In this document: piece after piece, positions 8,546 to 16,792 of the stretch
How positions within the stretch are numbered: position 1 is the stretch's first letter
Layout of the letters: the number at the start of each line of letters is the position of its first letter
NCBI RefSeq assembly: GCF_019236475.1
Contig: NZ_JAFAIX010000012.1
Span: 1,349,966 to 1,413,965, forward strand
Direction: 5' to 3'
DNA: 64,000 nt
Origin: Chitinophaga sp.
Lineage (GTDB): Bacteria > Bacteroidota > Bacteroidia > Chitinophagales > Chitinophagaceae
Made by a program: the position numbers and the translations under genes
The notes under the pieces: generated by a model
What the model saw: the letters and a program-made list of their open reading frames with translations, nothing else
Told to the model about the DNA's origin: nothing
Databases searched by the model: none

Positions 8546-9826
8546 TTATCCCAGTTCAGGATAGAGAGAGAATTGTTGCATGAAGGTGTTCACTTCACCA
8601 CGGATTTTAGTGATAAGCGCTTCGTTATCAGCATCCATCAGCAGTTGGTCTACCCAATCTACGATCAGCGGCATATGGTTTTCTTTCAGGCCACGGCTGG
8701 TGATAGCGGGAACGCCCATACGAATACCAGAGGTAACGAAAGCAGATTTATCATCGAAAGGCACCATGTTTTTGTTGGTAGTGATATCTGCTTTAACGAG
8801 GGTTTGTTCTGCTTTTTTACCAGAGATGTTTTTATTGCGCAAGTCGATCAGCATAAGGTGGTTATCGGTACCGCCAGAAACGATCTGGTAGCCTTTATCC
8901 ACAAAGCTTTTCGCCATAGCCTGCGCATTTTTCTGGATTTGGTGCGCATACTCAGTGTATTCGTCGGAGAGGATCTCGAAGAAAGAAATGGCTTTAGCAG
9001 CAATTACGTGTTCGAGAGGGCCGCCTTGAATACCAGGGAATACGGCAGTATCGATGAGGGAGCTCATCATGCGGATTTCACCTTTAGGGGTTTTCAGACC
9101 GAATGGATTTTCGAAATCTTTACCCATCAGGATCATACCACCGCGAGGTCCGCGCAGTGTTTTATGAGTAGTAGTAGTTACGAAGTGGCAGTGTGCAAAA
9201 GGTGAGTTCAGTAATCCTTTAGCGATCAGCCCTGCAGGGTGAGCGATATCGGCCATTACGAAAGCACCTACTTGATCAGCGATTTCACGGATACGTTTGT
9301 AATCCCAGTCGCGGCTGTAAGCGGAAGCACCACAAACGATCAGTTTCGGTTTTTCGCGGTTAGCGATTTCTTCCATTTTATCATATTCAATCAGGCCGGT
9401 TTCTTTGTTTACACCGTAGAAATGAGGCTGATAGAGTTTACCGGAATAGTTCACAGAAGAACCGTGTGTCAGGTGTCCGCCCATGCTCAGGTCCAGTCCC
9501 AGGATTTTATCACCTGGCTGGAGGATAGCCAGCATAACAGCAGCATTGGCTTGTGCGCCAGAGTGAGGCTGTACGTTGGCATATTCTGCACCAAAAATCT
9601 GTTTTGCCCTGTCAATTGCCAGTTGTTCGCTCAAGTCAACAACTTCACAACCTCCATAGTATCTTCTGCCTGGATATCCTTCGGCATATTTGTTTGTCAT
9701 CACATTACCCATCGCCTGCATAACTTGTAAGCTGGTAAAGTTCTCGGATGCAATCAATTCAATGCCGTGGCGCTGACGCTCCAGCTCCTGGCGGATGATA
9801 TCAAATATTTGCTGGTCTCTTTGCAT
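8546..9826 (-). CDS. glyA: Serine hydroxymethyltransferase
   Basis: GlyA interconverts serine and glycine while charging tetrahydrofolate with a one-carbon unit, using pyridoxal phosphate. It is cytosolic and 426 residues long, normal for the bacterial enzyme. The cofactor lysine is K222 in TTTTHKTLRGPRGG; ELIASENFTS near the N-terminus and DIAHPAGL (D193 region) that binds the pyridine ring are also present. It is a single-gene unit with its own promoter (9846-9876) and terminator (8486-8520). Confidence 0.98.
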   Translation of the reverse strand: MQRDQQIFDIIRQELERQRHGIELIASENFTSLQVMQAMGNVMTNKYAEGYPGRRYYGGCEVVDLSEQLAIDRAKQIFGAEYANVQPHSGAQANAAVMLAILQPGDKILGLDLSMGGHLTHGSSVNYSGKLYQPHFYGVNKETGLIEYDKMEEIANREKPKLIVCGASAYSRDWDYKRIREIADQVGAFVMADIAHPAGLIAKGLLNSPFAHCHFVTTTTHKTLRGPRGGMILMGKDFENPFGLKTPKGEIRMMSSLIDTAVFPGIQGGPLEHVIAAKAISFFEILSDEYTEYAHQIQKNAQAMAKSFVDKGYQIVSGGTDNHLMLIDLRNKNISGKKAEQTLVKADITTNKNMVPFDDKSAFVTSGIRMGVPAITSRGLKENHMPLIVDWVDQLLMDADNEALITKIRGEVNTFMQQFSLYPELG

Positions 9827-9845
9827 GATGCCTTAAAATTTGACG

Positions 9846-9876
9846 CAAAGGTAGAATAAACCTGAATGAATTGCAA
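9846..9876 (-). promoter_or_regulatory. glyA promoter
   Basis: Minus strand: -33 TTG (9874-9876), 20-base spacer, -7 TACCTTTG (9846-9853), a perfect match to TAnnTTTG. It lies 20 bases before the glyA start codon. Confidence 0.75.
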
Positions 9877-9977
9877 TGCAGATGGGGGGATAAATTTCTA
9901 TCAGTGTCACATACAATTTATACTATATTTTTATACCCGTCGATCGATCGCTAAAATTATACTATTTTCGCCCCATC

Positions 9978-10970
9978 ATGAAGGCAATAATACCTGTGGC
10001 CGGAGCAGGCACCAAACTCCGTCCACATACATATACCCAGCCCAAAGCTTTAATTCCGCTGGCAGGTCGCACTATACTGAGTATCATTGTAGACCAGCTT
10101 GTAGAAGCAGGCATCCGCGAATTCGTGTTCGTTGTGGGGTACCTGGGAGAAAAAATCCAGCATTACGTAGAACAAAAATATCCAGACCTCACCTGTCATT
10201 TCGTGCAACAGAATAGTAGAGAGGGTACGGGTCATGCTATCTTACTGACCCATGAAATAGTAGGCAGTGATGAAATCCTCATTGTGCTGGGAGATACTAT
10301 TGTGGAATGTGATTTACAAGAGGTCATCAACTCGCCCTACTCTATGCTGGGGCTGAAAAAAGTGGATGATCCCCGTAATTTCGGTGTGGCGGAATTGGAT
10401 GAACATGGCGTCATTACCAGGGTGGTGGAGAAACCGCAGATACCTAAATCCAACCTGGCATTGGTGGGTATTTACAAGATCAAAGAAACAGATCAATTGT
10501 TTGAATGTCTGCAAACCAATATCGCCAACAAAGTGAAATCGCATGATGAATTCCAACTGACAGATGCTTTGGAATGCATGATCGAAAATGGTGTTCGGTT
10601 CAACGGTTTTAAGGTAAACAACTGGTTTGATTGTGGTCGGAAGGATACGTTGTTGGAAACAAATGCTATTCTACTTAAAAAATATAAACTCGCCAACAAT
10701 CCTGTATTACCGTATGAGAATACCATCATTATCCCGCCAGTAAGTATTGGAGAAGGTTGTAATATCAAAAACTCTATCATTGGCCCTAATGTGGCCATCG
10801 GAGATAATACCGTTGTTAATTATTCCATCGTAAAAGATTCTATCATCGGATCATTCAGTAATCTTTATGAAGTAGTACTGAAGTCTTCCTTGATAGGCAG
10901 CGATGCCAACATACGCGGACTTAGCCAGAGCCTAAATATTGGCGACAATACAGAGATTGATCTCGGCTAA
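9978..10970 (+). CDS. Sugar-1-phosphate nucleotidyltransferase
   Basis: A 330-residue enzyme that activates a sugar 1-phosphate with a nucleoside triphosphate. The N-terminal Rossmann-like transferase domain (1 to about 235) carries the signature GAGTKLRPHTYTQPKALIPLAG and the metal-binding aspartate in LGDTIVECD. The C-terminal part (about 245-330) is a left-handed beta-helix of hexapeptide repeats (SIGEGCNIKNSIIGPNVAIG and following). This resembles glucose-1-phosphate thymidylyl- or uridylyltransferases with a helix tail; the nucleotide and sugar cannot be fixed from sequence. It is divergent from glyA and followed after 24 bases by a flavoprotein gene. Confidence 0.88.
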   Translation: MKAIIPVAGAGTKLRPHTYTQPKALIPLAGRTILSIIVDQLVEAGIREFVFVVGYLGEKIQHYVEQKYPDLTCHFVQQNSREGTGHAILLTHEIVGSDEILIVLGDTIVECDLQEVINSPYSMLGLKKVDDPRNFGVAELDEHGVITRVVEKPQIPKSNLALVGIYKIKETDQLFECLQTNIANKVKSHDEFQLTDALECMIENGVRFNGFKVNNWFDCGRKDTLLETNAILLKKYKLANNPVLPYENTIIIPPVSIGEGCNIKNSIIGPNVAIGDNTVVNYSIVKDSIIGSFSNLYEVVLKSSLIGSDANIRGLSQSLNIGDNTEIDLG

Positions 10971-10994
10971 ACCTCACGATTTATCTGTTAGCTT

Positions 10995-11933
10995 ATGAAC
11001 AGGATTAATACGCTTTTTAATATTCGTTATCCCATTATTCAGGCCGGTATGATCTGGGCCAGTGGCTGGCGACTTGCCAGTGCTGTTAGTAATGCCGGTG
11101 GATTAGGATTGATTGGCTCCGGCAGCATGTACCCACATGTATTGAAAGAGCATATTCAAAAGTGTAAAGAGGCTACAGATAAACCTTTCGGTGTGAACGT
11201 GCCTTTGCTTTATCCGGATATCGACAAATTGATGGCGATCATCCTGGAAGAGAAGGTACCGATTGTATTCACGTCAGCAGGTAATCCTAAAACCTGGACA
11301 CCTGTGCTGAAAGCGGCAGGCGTGAAAGTGGTACATGTTGTATCTAGTTCATTGTTTGCTGAAAAGAGTGAAGCTGCTGGAGTAGATGCCGTAGTAGCAG
11401 AGGGGTTTGAAGCGGGAGGCCATAACGGCCGGGAGGAAACTACTTCCATGGTATTGATACCTGCAGTAGCTGCAAAAGTAAAAATTCCTGTAATTGCCGC
11501 GGGAGGTATTAGCTCAGGACGTGCTATGCTGGCGGCTTTTGCATTAGGCGCGGAAGGCGTACAAGTAGGTAGTCGTTTTGTAGCTACACCGGAAGCCTCT
11601 TCCCATATCAATTTCAAAAAGGCCATCCTGGATGCTCAGGAAGGGGATACCATGTTGAGCATGAAGAAGCTCACACCAGTACGACTCATCAAAAATCACT
11701 TCTATGATGTCGTGAAAGCCGCAGAAGATAGTGGCGCAGACGTGGCCGCATTAAAAGCAATACTAGGCCGTGCCCGCGCCAAAACTGGTATGTTTGAAGG
11801 GAACCTCTCAGAAGGTGAACTGGAAATCGGCCAGGTGAGCGCGCTTATCCATGAGATCAAACCTGCAGCCGAAATAGTAGCCGACATCTGGGAGGAATTC
11901 GAAGCCGTAAGAAAACAATTTACGACTTACTGA
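10995..11933 (+). CDS. Nitronate monooxygenase-like FMN oxidoreductase
   Basis: A 312-residue TIM-barrel flavoprotein of the 2-nitropropane dioxygenase/nitronate monooxygenase superfamily, which also includes FabK-type enoyl-ACP reductases. The N-terminus IRYPIIQAGMIW and AGGLGLIGSGS form part of the FMN site; VAEGFEAGGHNG contains the conserved histidine (H143), and VIAAGGISSGRAM plus GAEGVQVGSRFVAT are phosphate-binding loops. Either nitronate detoxification or a reductase role is possible. Its stop codon overlaps the end of the convergent ABC permease gene by 14 bases. Confidence 0.85.
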   Translation: MNRINTLFNIRYPIIQAGMIWASGWRLASAVSNAGGLGLIGSGSMYPHVLKEHIQKCKEATDKPFGVNVPLLYPDIDKLMAIILEEKVPIVFTSAGNPKTWTPVLKAAGVKVVHVVSSSLFAEKSEAAGVDAVVAEGFEAGGHNGREETTSMVLIPAVAAKVKIPVIAAGGISSGRAMLAAFALGAEGVQVGSRFVATPEASSHINFKKAILDAQEGDTMLSMKKLTPVRLIKNHFYDVVKAAEDSGADVAALKAILGRARAKTGMFEGNLSEGELEIGQVSALIHEIKPAAEIVADIWEEFEAVRKQFTTY

Positions 11934-13212
11934 AAACCCACTTGAAAGCCTCTTTGAGTGTTATCTTCTTACCATACATCAAAATTCCAGTACGGTAAAT
12001 TCTGCCGGAAAGCCAGGTAGTAAATATAAATCCTGCAATCAACAACACCATCGATAACAACAGTTGCCAGATCGCAACGGTGCCCGGTACGCCCGCTGGG
12101 AGTCGCGCCATCATTACCAAAGGAGAACTGAATGGAATAATACTTGCCCAAACCGCCAGCGGACTTGTAGGATCTGCTACTGCTTTTATCACAATCAGGA
12201 AGCTGATGATAATAGGAGCTGTAACCGGTAATGTCATCTGTTGTACATCAGAAGCATCTTCATTAGCGAGACTTCCAACTGCTGCAAAGAGAGAAGAGTA
12301 GAAAAGATATCCTCCCAGGAAATAGAACACAAAACAACCGATGAACAGCGGCCAGTTAATTCTAGCCATTACAAACGACACCTTTTGCATGGCTTCTGCC
12401 ATTTGCGGATTGCTGCTACTTTGGCTGGCAGCATGCATTGCGTCTGGTGAAAGGAATAGCGGCATCACCATAGATAAGACTGTCAGGAGAATACCCCAGA
12501 TAATGAATTGGAGAAGACCTACGGCAGCAATACCGATAATCTTACCCATCATAAGTTGAAAAGGTTTTACACTGGAAATCATTACTTCTGCAATACGACT
12601 CACTTTCTCTTCCATCACTCCTCGCATCACAGATGTACCAAACAGGAGCAGCATTAAATAGATGATAAAACCGCTGGCATAGCCCAGGACGAAGGATGCA
12701 GCAGAACTGCCTTTCTTTTCATCTTTACTGTTACGGAAATCTACGGTAACATCGGCATGTATCGCATCCAGTTTACTTTTATCGATACCATTTACCTCCA
12801 TGCGTTGTTTTTCAATGGCATCGTTGAGGTTACTGGTGAGTGCATTTTCCAGCATAATACTGGCTTGTGCTTCGCTATAGTACTCAAATCCAGAAGGGCG
12901 GTTCAGGTCTATTGCAGGTATTAACAAAACCCCAGAATAGCCTTCTTTAGCATAGTTTTTCTTGATACTATCTATCGGCGTATCGAGGAATTTAAAATAC
13001 ACATCTTTCACATCGCGGAAATGACCTTTGAAATAGCCGCTTTTATCCACTACCGCCACTTTTTGTGTGCTACCGGAATTGCCAGCTAGGAGGGCCGGAA
13101 TAATGATAATAGCCGCAAATGCTAGTGGTACCAGCAGCGTTACAATCAGGAAAGAGCGTTTACGGACGCGAGAGATAAATTCTCTTTGTATAATGAGTGA
13201 AATCTTGTTCAT
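11920..13212 (-). CDS. ABC-2 type exporter permease (NatB-like)
   Basis: A 430-residue membrane protein: one N-terminal helix (about 20-42), a large extracytoplasmic domain (about 45-170), then five or six helices between about 178 and 410, including LGYASGFIIYLMLLLFGTSVM followed by RGVMEEKVSRIAEVMISSVKP, the typical ABC-2 coupling region. This is the layout of NatB and related exporters. The ATPase partner is encoded 5 bases upstream. Substrate is unknown; sodium or another small cytotoxic compound is only a guess by family. Confidence 0.88.
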   Translation of the reverse strand: MNKISLIIQREFISRVRKRSFLIVTLLVPLAFAAIIIIPALLAGNSGSTQKVAVVDKSGYFKGHFRDVKDVYFKFLDTPIDSIKKNYAKEGYSGVLLIPAIDLNRPSGFEYYSEAQASIMLENALTSNLNDAIEKQRMEVNGIDKSKLDAIHADVTVDFRNSKDEKKGSSAASFVLGYASGFIIYLMLLLFGTSVMRGVMEEKVSRIAEVMISSVKPFQLMMGKIIGIAAVGLLQFIIWGILLTVLSMVMPLFLSPDAMHAASQSSSNPQMAEAMQKVSFVMARINWPLFIGCFVFYFLGGYLFYSSLFAAVGSLANEDASDVQQMTLPVTAPIIISFLIVIKAVADPTSPLAVWASIIPFSSPLVMMARLPAGVPGTVAIWQLLLSMVLLIAGFIFTTWLSGRIYRTGILMYGKKITLKEAFKWVFSKS

Positions 13213-13217
13213 AATGT

Positions 13218-14150
13218 TCAGGCAGGTTGAGGTGCAGCAAGGGTTTCAGTACGTTGTACCTGTGAGATGAATACTTCATTGATGCTTGGAAGGATCTCTT
13301 CAAAATAAGTAACAGGAATCTCCTGGTTAATAAAATGAAGGAGGATATCGTTGGTAGTACTGTCGGGATTGCGTTTCAGTACATACGCATGATCTTCTAC
13401 CTTCACAATGGTGAAGTGCCAGGTAGCCATTTGTGCAGGGTTAGGTATAACGCCTACTCCTATACGAAACAGTCCTTGTTTAAAATCCTGTCGTATTTGT
13501 TTAACGCTGCCATCCAGGATCTTATGCCCTTTGTTTACCAGCATGATATGGTCACAGATTTCTTCAACTTGTTCCATGCGATGGGTAGAGAAGATAATGG
13601 TAGTGCCCTTCTCACTAAGGTGGAAGATTTCCTGTTTGATCAGGTTGGAATTAATGGGATCGAGGCCAGAAAATGGTTCGTCGAGGATAAGTAGTTTAGG
13701 TTCATGCAGAATTGTAGAGATGAACTGTACTTTTTGCTGCATTCCTTTACTGAGTTCATCGACTTTTTTGTTTGCCCAACTGTGGAGTTCAAATTTGTCG
13801 AACCAGTATTTGATTTTGGCTTGGGCAGTTTTCTTATCGAGACCCTTTAATTGTGCGAGGTAGAGTACTTGTTCGCCTACCATCATTTTTTTGTAGAGGC
13901 CTCTTTCTTCCGGCATATAACCGATGTACTGGAGGTCCATCATAGGGTCAAAGGGTTTGCCGTTAAGCAGGATATCACCGGAGTCGGGATGGAAGATACC
14001 GGTGATCATGCGAAGGAGAGTTGTCTTTCCTGCGCCGTTGGGGCCGAGTAGGCCAAATATGCTACCCTGGGCGATGTTGAAGCTGATATCATCAACTGCT
14101 TTATGGGTGGCATAGTATTTTTTCAGGTGTTGTACTTCCAGGAGGTTCAT
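13218..14150 (-). CDS. ABC exporter ATPase (NatA-like)
   Basis: A 310-residue ABC ATPase with Walker A GPNGAGKT (36-43), signature LSKGMQQK, Walker B LLILDEP with FSGLDP after it, and the switch histidine in FSTHRMEQ. The extra about 80 C-terminal residues fit the DUF4162 tail common in NatA-like ATPases. It forms a two-gene leftward operon with the permease. No operator was evident upstream. Confidence 0.92.
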   Translation of the reverse strand: MNLLEVQHLKKYYATHKAVDDISFNIAQGSIFGLLGPNGAGKTTLLRMITGIFHPDSGDILLNGKPFDPMMDLQYIGYMPEERGLYKKMMVGEQVLYLAQLKGLDKKTAQAKIKYWFDKFELHSWANKKVDELSKGMQQKVQFISTILHEPKLLILDEPFSGLDPINSNLIKQEIFHLSEKGTTIIFSTHRMEQVEEICDHIMLVNKGHKILDGSVKQIRQDFKQGLFRIGVGVIPNPAQMATWHFTIVKVEDHAYVLKRNPDSTTNDILLHFINQEIPVTYFEEILPSINEVFISQVQRTETLAAPQPA

Positions 14151-14203
14151 GATGAAATTTAATCATAAATCATGAAAATCCTCCTGGAGTAGCTGGAAAA
14201 TGT

Positions 14204-15766
14204 TTAAGAAGTTAATCTGGCCGCAATCATGGCAGCAACGCGTTCTCCATCCATCGCGGCAGAAACGATACCACCAGCATAACCGGCGCCTTCGCCACAA
14301 GGGTAGAGACCTTTCACCTGTGGATGTTCCAGGGTATCATTTTCCCTAGGAATACGGACAGGAGAAGAAGTACGGGATTCAGTGGCTACCAGCACCGCAT
14401 CGGCAGTATAATATCCTTTCATTTTTTTGCCAAATGCTTTGAAAGCTCCTGCTAGTCGGGTATGTACAGTAGCGGGTAGTACTTCTCGGAGATTGACGCT
14501 ATTGAGGCCAGGAACGTAAGAGCATTCTGGCAGTGAAGCAGATACTTTACCATTCACAAAGTCCGTCATACGTTGTGCTGGCGCTACAAATTTGCCACCA
14601 CCTGCATTGAAAGCAGCTATTTCCACTTCACGTTGGTAGTACATAGCAGCGAGGTTGCCTTTATCGGCAAACGGCTGAAAGTCGGATGCCTCAATACTTA
14701 CCACCATACCTGAATTCGCGAAGGGGTTATTTCTTTTGGAGGGCGACCATCCATTGACCACCAGTTCACCTGGATCGGTGGATGCAGGTGCAATGATACC
14801 ACCTGGGCACATACAGAAAGAGAATACGCCGCGGCCATCTACTTGTTCTACGAGGCTATAGCTGGCAGGAGGCAGGTATTCGCCTCTTAATGCGCAATGG
14901 TATTGAGCGCTGTCGATCAGTTCCTGAGGATGTTCCACGCGAACGCCCAGAGCAAAAGGTTTTGCTTCCAGGAGAATATGTTGCTGATCGAGCATGATAA
15001 ATATATCGCGGGCGGAGTGGCCGGTGGCGAGGATCAGGTGTTGTCCGTTGAAATAGGCGCCACTAGCGGTTTTTACGCCTTTTATCTGACCATCCTGGAT
15101 ATCTATATGATTAATACGTTGATCGAAGTGAACTTCCCCACCACATTGAATGATTTGTTCCCGCATAGCGGTAATGATATGTGGTAGTTTGTTGGTACCG
15201 ATGTGGGGATGTGCATCGATGCCGATTTTTTCATCTGCTCCGAACTGGATAAAGATATTAAGGATACGATTGATATCGCCGCGTTTATTGGATCGGGTAT
15301 ATAATTTACCATCCGAGTAAGTACCAGCGCCACCTTCACCAAAGCAGTAGTTGGAGTCGGGGTTGACGATACCTGTTTTATTGAGTGCGGCAAGGTCTCT
15401 TCTGCGGGCGCGTACATCTTTACCGCGTTCGATGATGACTGGTTTGATACCAGCTTCCAGGAGTCGTAATGCAGCAAAGAGTCCTGCAGGGCCAGCGCCG
15501 GCGATCAGCACAGCGGGGGCATTAGCGGGGAGTTCTTTGTATACAAAGGCATTGTGTTCATTTTTGTGAAATGGTTCATTCACAAAAACCTGGATGGTGA
15601 GGATGAAGTAAACCTGTCTGGAACGGGCGTCAATAGAGCGTTTGAGCAGGTTATATCCCGTAATGGATTTAGCGGGGATGCTGAGAGCGGCGGCGGCGGC
15701 ATTAGTAATAGCGGCGGGAGCAGCGGCTTCGGCTGGCAGTAATTTTACAGATATTTGATGAATCAT
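14204..15766 (-). CDS. FAD-dependent dehydrogenase (COG2509 type)
   Basis: A 520-residue flavoprotein. After an about 80-residue N-terminal domain comes the FAD-binding Rossmann motif LIAGAGPAGLFAAL (glycines 90, 92, 95), then an acidic-ended strand KPVIIERGKDVRARRRD, CFGEGGAGTYSDGKLYTR, and ATGHSARD, features of uncharacterised bacterial FAD dehydrogenases related to electron-transfer or geranylgeranyl-reductase-like enzymes. The C-terminus LYPCGEGAGYAGGIVSAAMDG closes the FAD site. Reaction and substrate are not known. It is 53 bases upstream of the ABC ATPase gene in transcription order, so co-transcription is possible. Confidence 0.82.
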   Translation of the reverse strand: MIHQISVKLLPAEAAAPAAITNAAAAALSIPAKSITGYNLLKRSIDARSRQVYFILTIQVFVNEPFHKNEHNAFVYKELPANAPAVLIAGAGPAGLFAALRLLEAGIKPVIIERGKDVRARRRDLAALNKTGIVNPDSNYCFGEGGAGTYSDGKLYTRSNKRGDINRILNIFIQFGADEKIGIDAHPHIGTNKLPHIITAMREQIIQCGGEVHFDQRINHIDIQDGQIKGVKTASGAYFNGQHLILATGHSARDIFIMLDQQHILLEAKPFALGVRVEHPQELIDSAQYHCALRGEYLPPASYSLVEQVDGRGVFSFCMCPGGIIAPASTDPGELVVNGWSPSKRNNPFANSGMVVSIEASDFQPFADKGNLAAMYYQREVEIAAFNAGGGKFVAPAQRMTDFVNGKVSASLPECSYVPGLNSVNLREVLPATVHTRLAGAFKAFGKKMKGYYTADAVLVATESRTSSPVRIPRENDTLEHPQVKGLYPCGEGAGYAGGIVSAAMDGERVAAMIAARLTS

Positions 15767-15789
15767 GTTAGGTAGTTATCCTAAAGAAA

Positions 15790-15839
15790 TACGGATTTGG
15801 AGAGTTCCGGTTTAAGCCGGTGGACTCTTCAAATCCGTA
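15790..15839 (-). terminator. Hairpin terminator after the DUF3127 gene
   Basis: A long imperfect stem: outer arms 15790-15798 with 15831-15839 are perfect, with further pairing inside. On the minus strand a short T-rich run follows. It lies 20 bases after the DUF3127 stop codon. Confidence 0.6.
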
Positions 15840-15858
15840 AGTTATTAATGGTAATTTC

Positions 15859-16242
15859 TTAGAAAGGGAGATCGTCGTTGCTATCGCCGCCAGCAGGCAT
15901 TTGTGGCGTATTGTAGTTAGGCATTGCATCAGCGCCCGGTGCAGGGGCAGCCATAACAGATTCCATACGCCAAGCGTCGAGGTTGGTGATGTAGTTTACT
16001 TTACCATCTTTTTCCCAGCGGGTACCTTTGATATTGAAATAAACTTTAACATTTTCACCCTCGTTGAACCGGTCAACAATACCAGTGCGGTCCTGTACAG
16101 CCTGGAATTTGATATAGTTATTGATAACACGGCCGTTGATATCATCAGATTTTTCGATAACGAACTCTCTTGTTTTAAAGGTTTCGCTACGTTGCACCGT
16201 ATTATATTTCACAATCAGCTTTCCGGTAATTTCAAAACTCAT
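15859..16242 (-). CDS. DUF3127 OB-fold protein with SSB-like acidic tail
   Basis: A 127-residue protein of the Bacteroidota DUF3127 family: residues 1 to about 90 are beta-rich (EITGKLIVKYNTVQRSE, KFQAVQDRTGIVDRFNEGENVKVYFNIKGTRWE), consistent with an OB fold. A proline-, alanine- and asparagine-rich linker follows and the chain ends in DSNDDLPF. That ending copies the acidic, Pro-Phe tip of single-strand DNA-binding proteins, through which they recruit repair and replication partners. No function is established for the family; a nucleic-acid-binding role is inference. It has a strong own promoter (16270-16301) and faces away from dnaA. Confidence 0.75.
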   Translation of the reverse strand: MSFEITGKLIVKYNTVQRSETFKTREFVIEKSDDINGRVINNYIKFQAVQDRTGIVDRFNEGENVKVYFNIKGTRWEKDGKVNYITNLDAWRMESVMAAPAPGADAMPNYNTPQMPAGGDSNDDLPF

Positions 16243-16269
16243 AGATAATTAATTTAAATTCAGAAGGCC

Positions 16270-16301
16270 CAAAGATAGGTATTCGACAAAGGGCGTACAA
16301 A
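16270..16301 (-). promoter_or_regulatory. Promoter of the DUF3127 gene
   Basis: Minus strand: -33 TTTG (16298-16301), 20-base spacer, -7 TATCTTTG (16270-16277), both perfect to the Bacteroidota consensus, 27 bases before the start codon. Confidence 0.75.
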
Positions 16302-16792
16302 TAATTTTTATTTGAGTACAGGCGCGCGGGTATATAAAAAAATAGTTGCTTATAAACTAGCCCTAAACACATTTTTTTTAATGGAGATACTAACATAGTT
16401 TTGCACCCTCGCAAAAAAAAGTGTGAATATCTCAGGATTTTTCCTGGAATAGAAACATGTAAAAAAATCGGTACGATGTTATTTTATCATGAATGCGATA
16501 CTATTTAAGATAAAATGGCCAATGCTTCAGAAAAGCGATTGCAAATCAAGCCGGTTTGAAATGCCAAAAAACCGAGGTATGTCAGTGCTGTAAAGCGCTA
16601 GCAGCGGGCAAGCAGAGGGTGTTTGCACACTGTATTCAGGATAATATAAACAAGGGTAGATAAATTTTTTTTTTCAACATTTTCTACAGATATTCGTCGT
16701 CCTGTCTGAACATTTTTTCGACATCCTGCGTTGAGGAATAGCGAATTCGAGAACATCCTTAATTAAGAAACAAACTAATTTTTTTTATCTCA
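16302..16792. other. Intergenic region upstream of dnaA
   Basis: AT-rich and non-coding on both strands as far as I can see. A TAGTTTTG at 16396-16403 matches the -7 consensus on the plus strand but has no clear -33 partner; it would give dnaA a leader of nearly 400 bases. One 8-bp inverted repeat (ATTTTATC/GATAAAAT near 16482-16517) is present. Only one near-match to a DnaA box (TGTGAATAT, 16422-16430) was found, so I do not call an origin here. Confidence 0.4.

Noticed and set aside
9963..9970. TATTTTCG as -7 box of the nucleotidyltransferase gene
   Set aside because: It would place the transcript start at the start codon and lacks a TTTG at the -33 distance.
16302..16792. Chromosomal origin upstream of dnaA
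   Set aside because: Only one imperfect DnaA box was found, with no cluster or AT-rich unwinding repeat set; Bacteroidota origins are often not next to dnaA.
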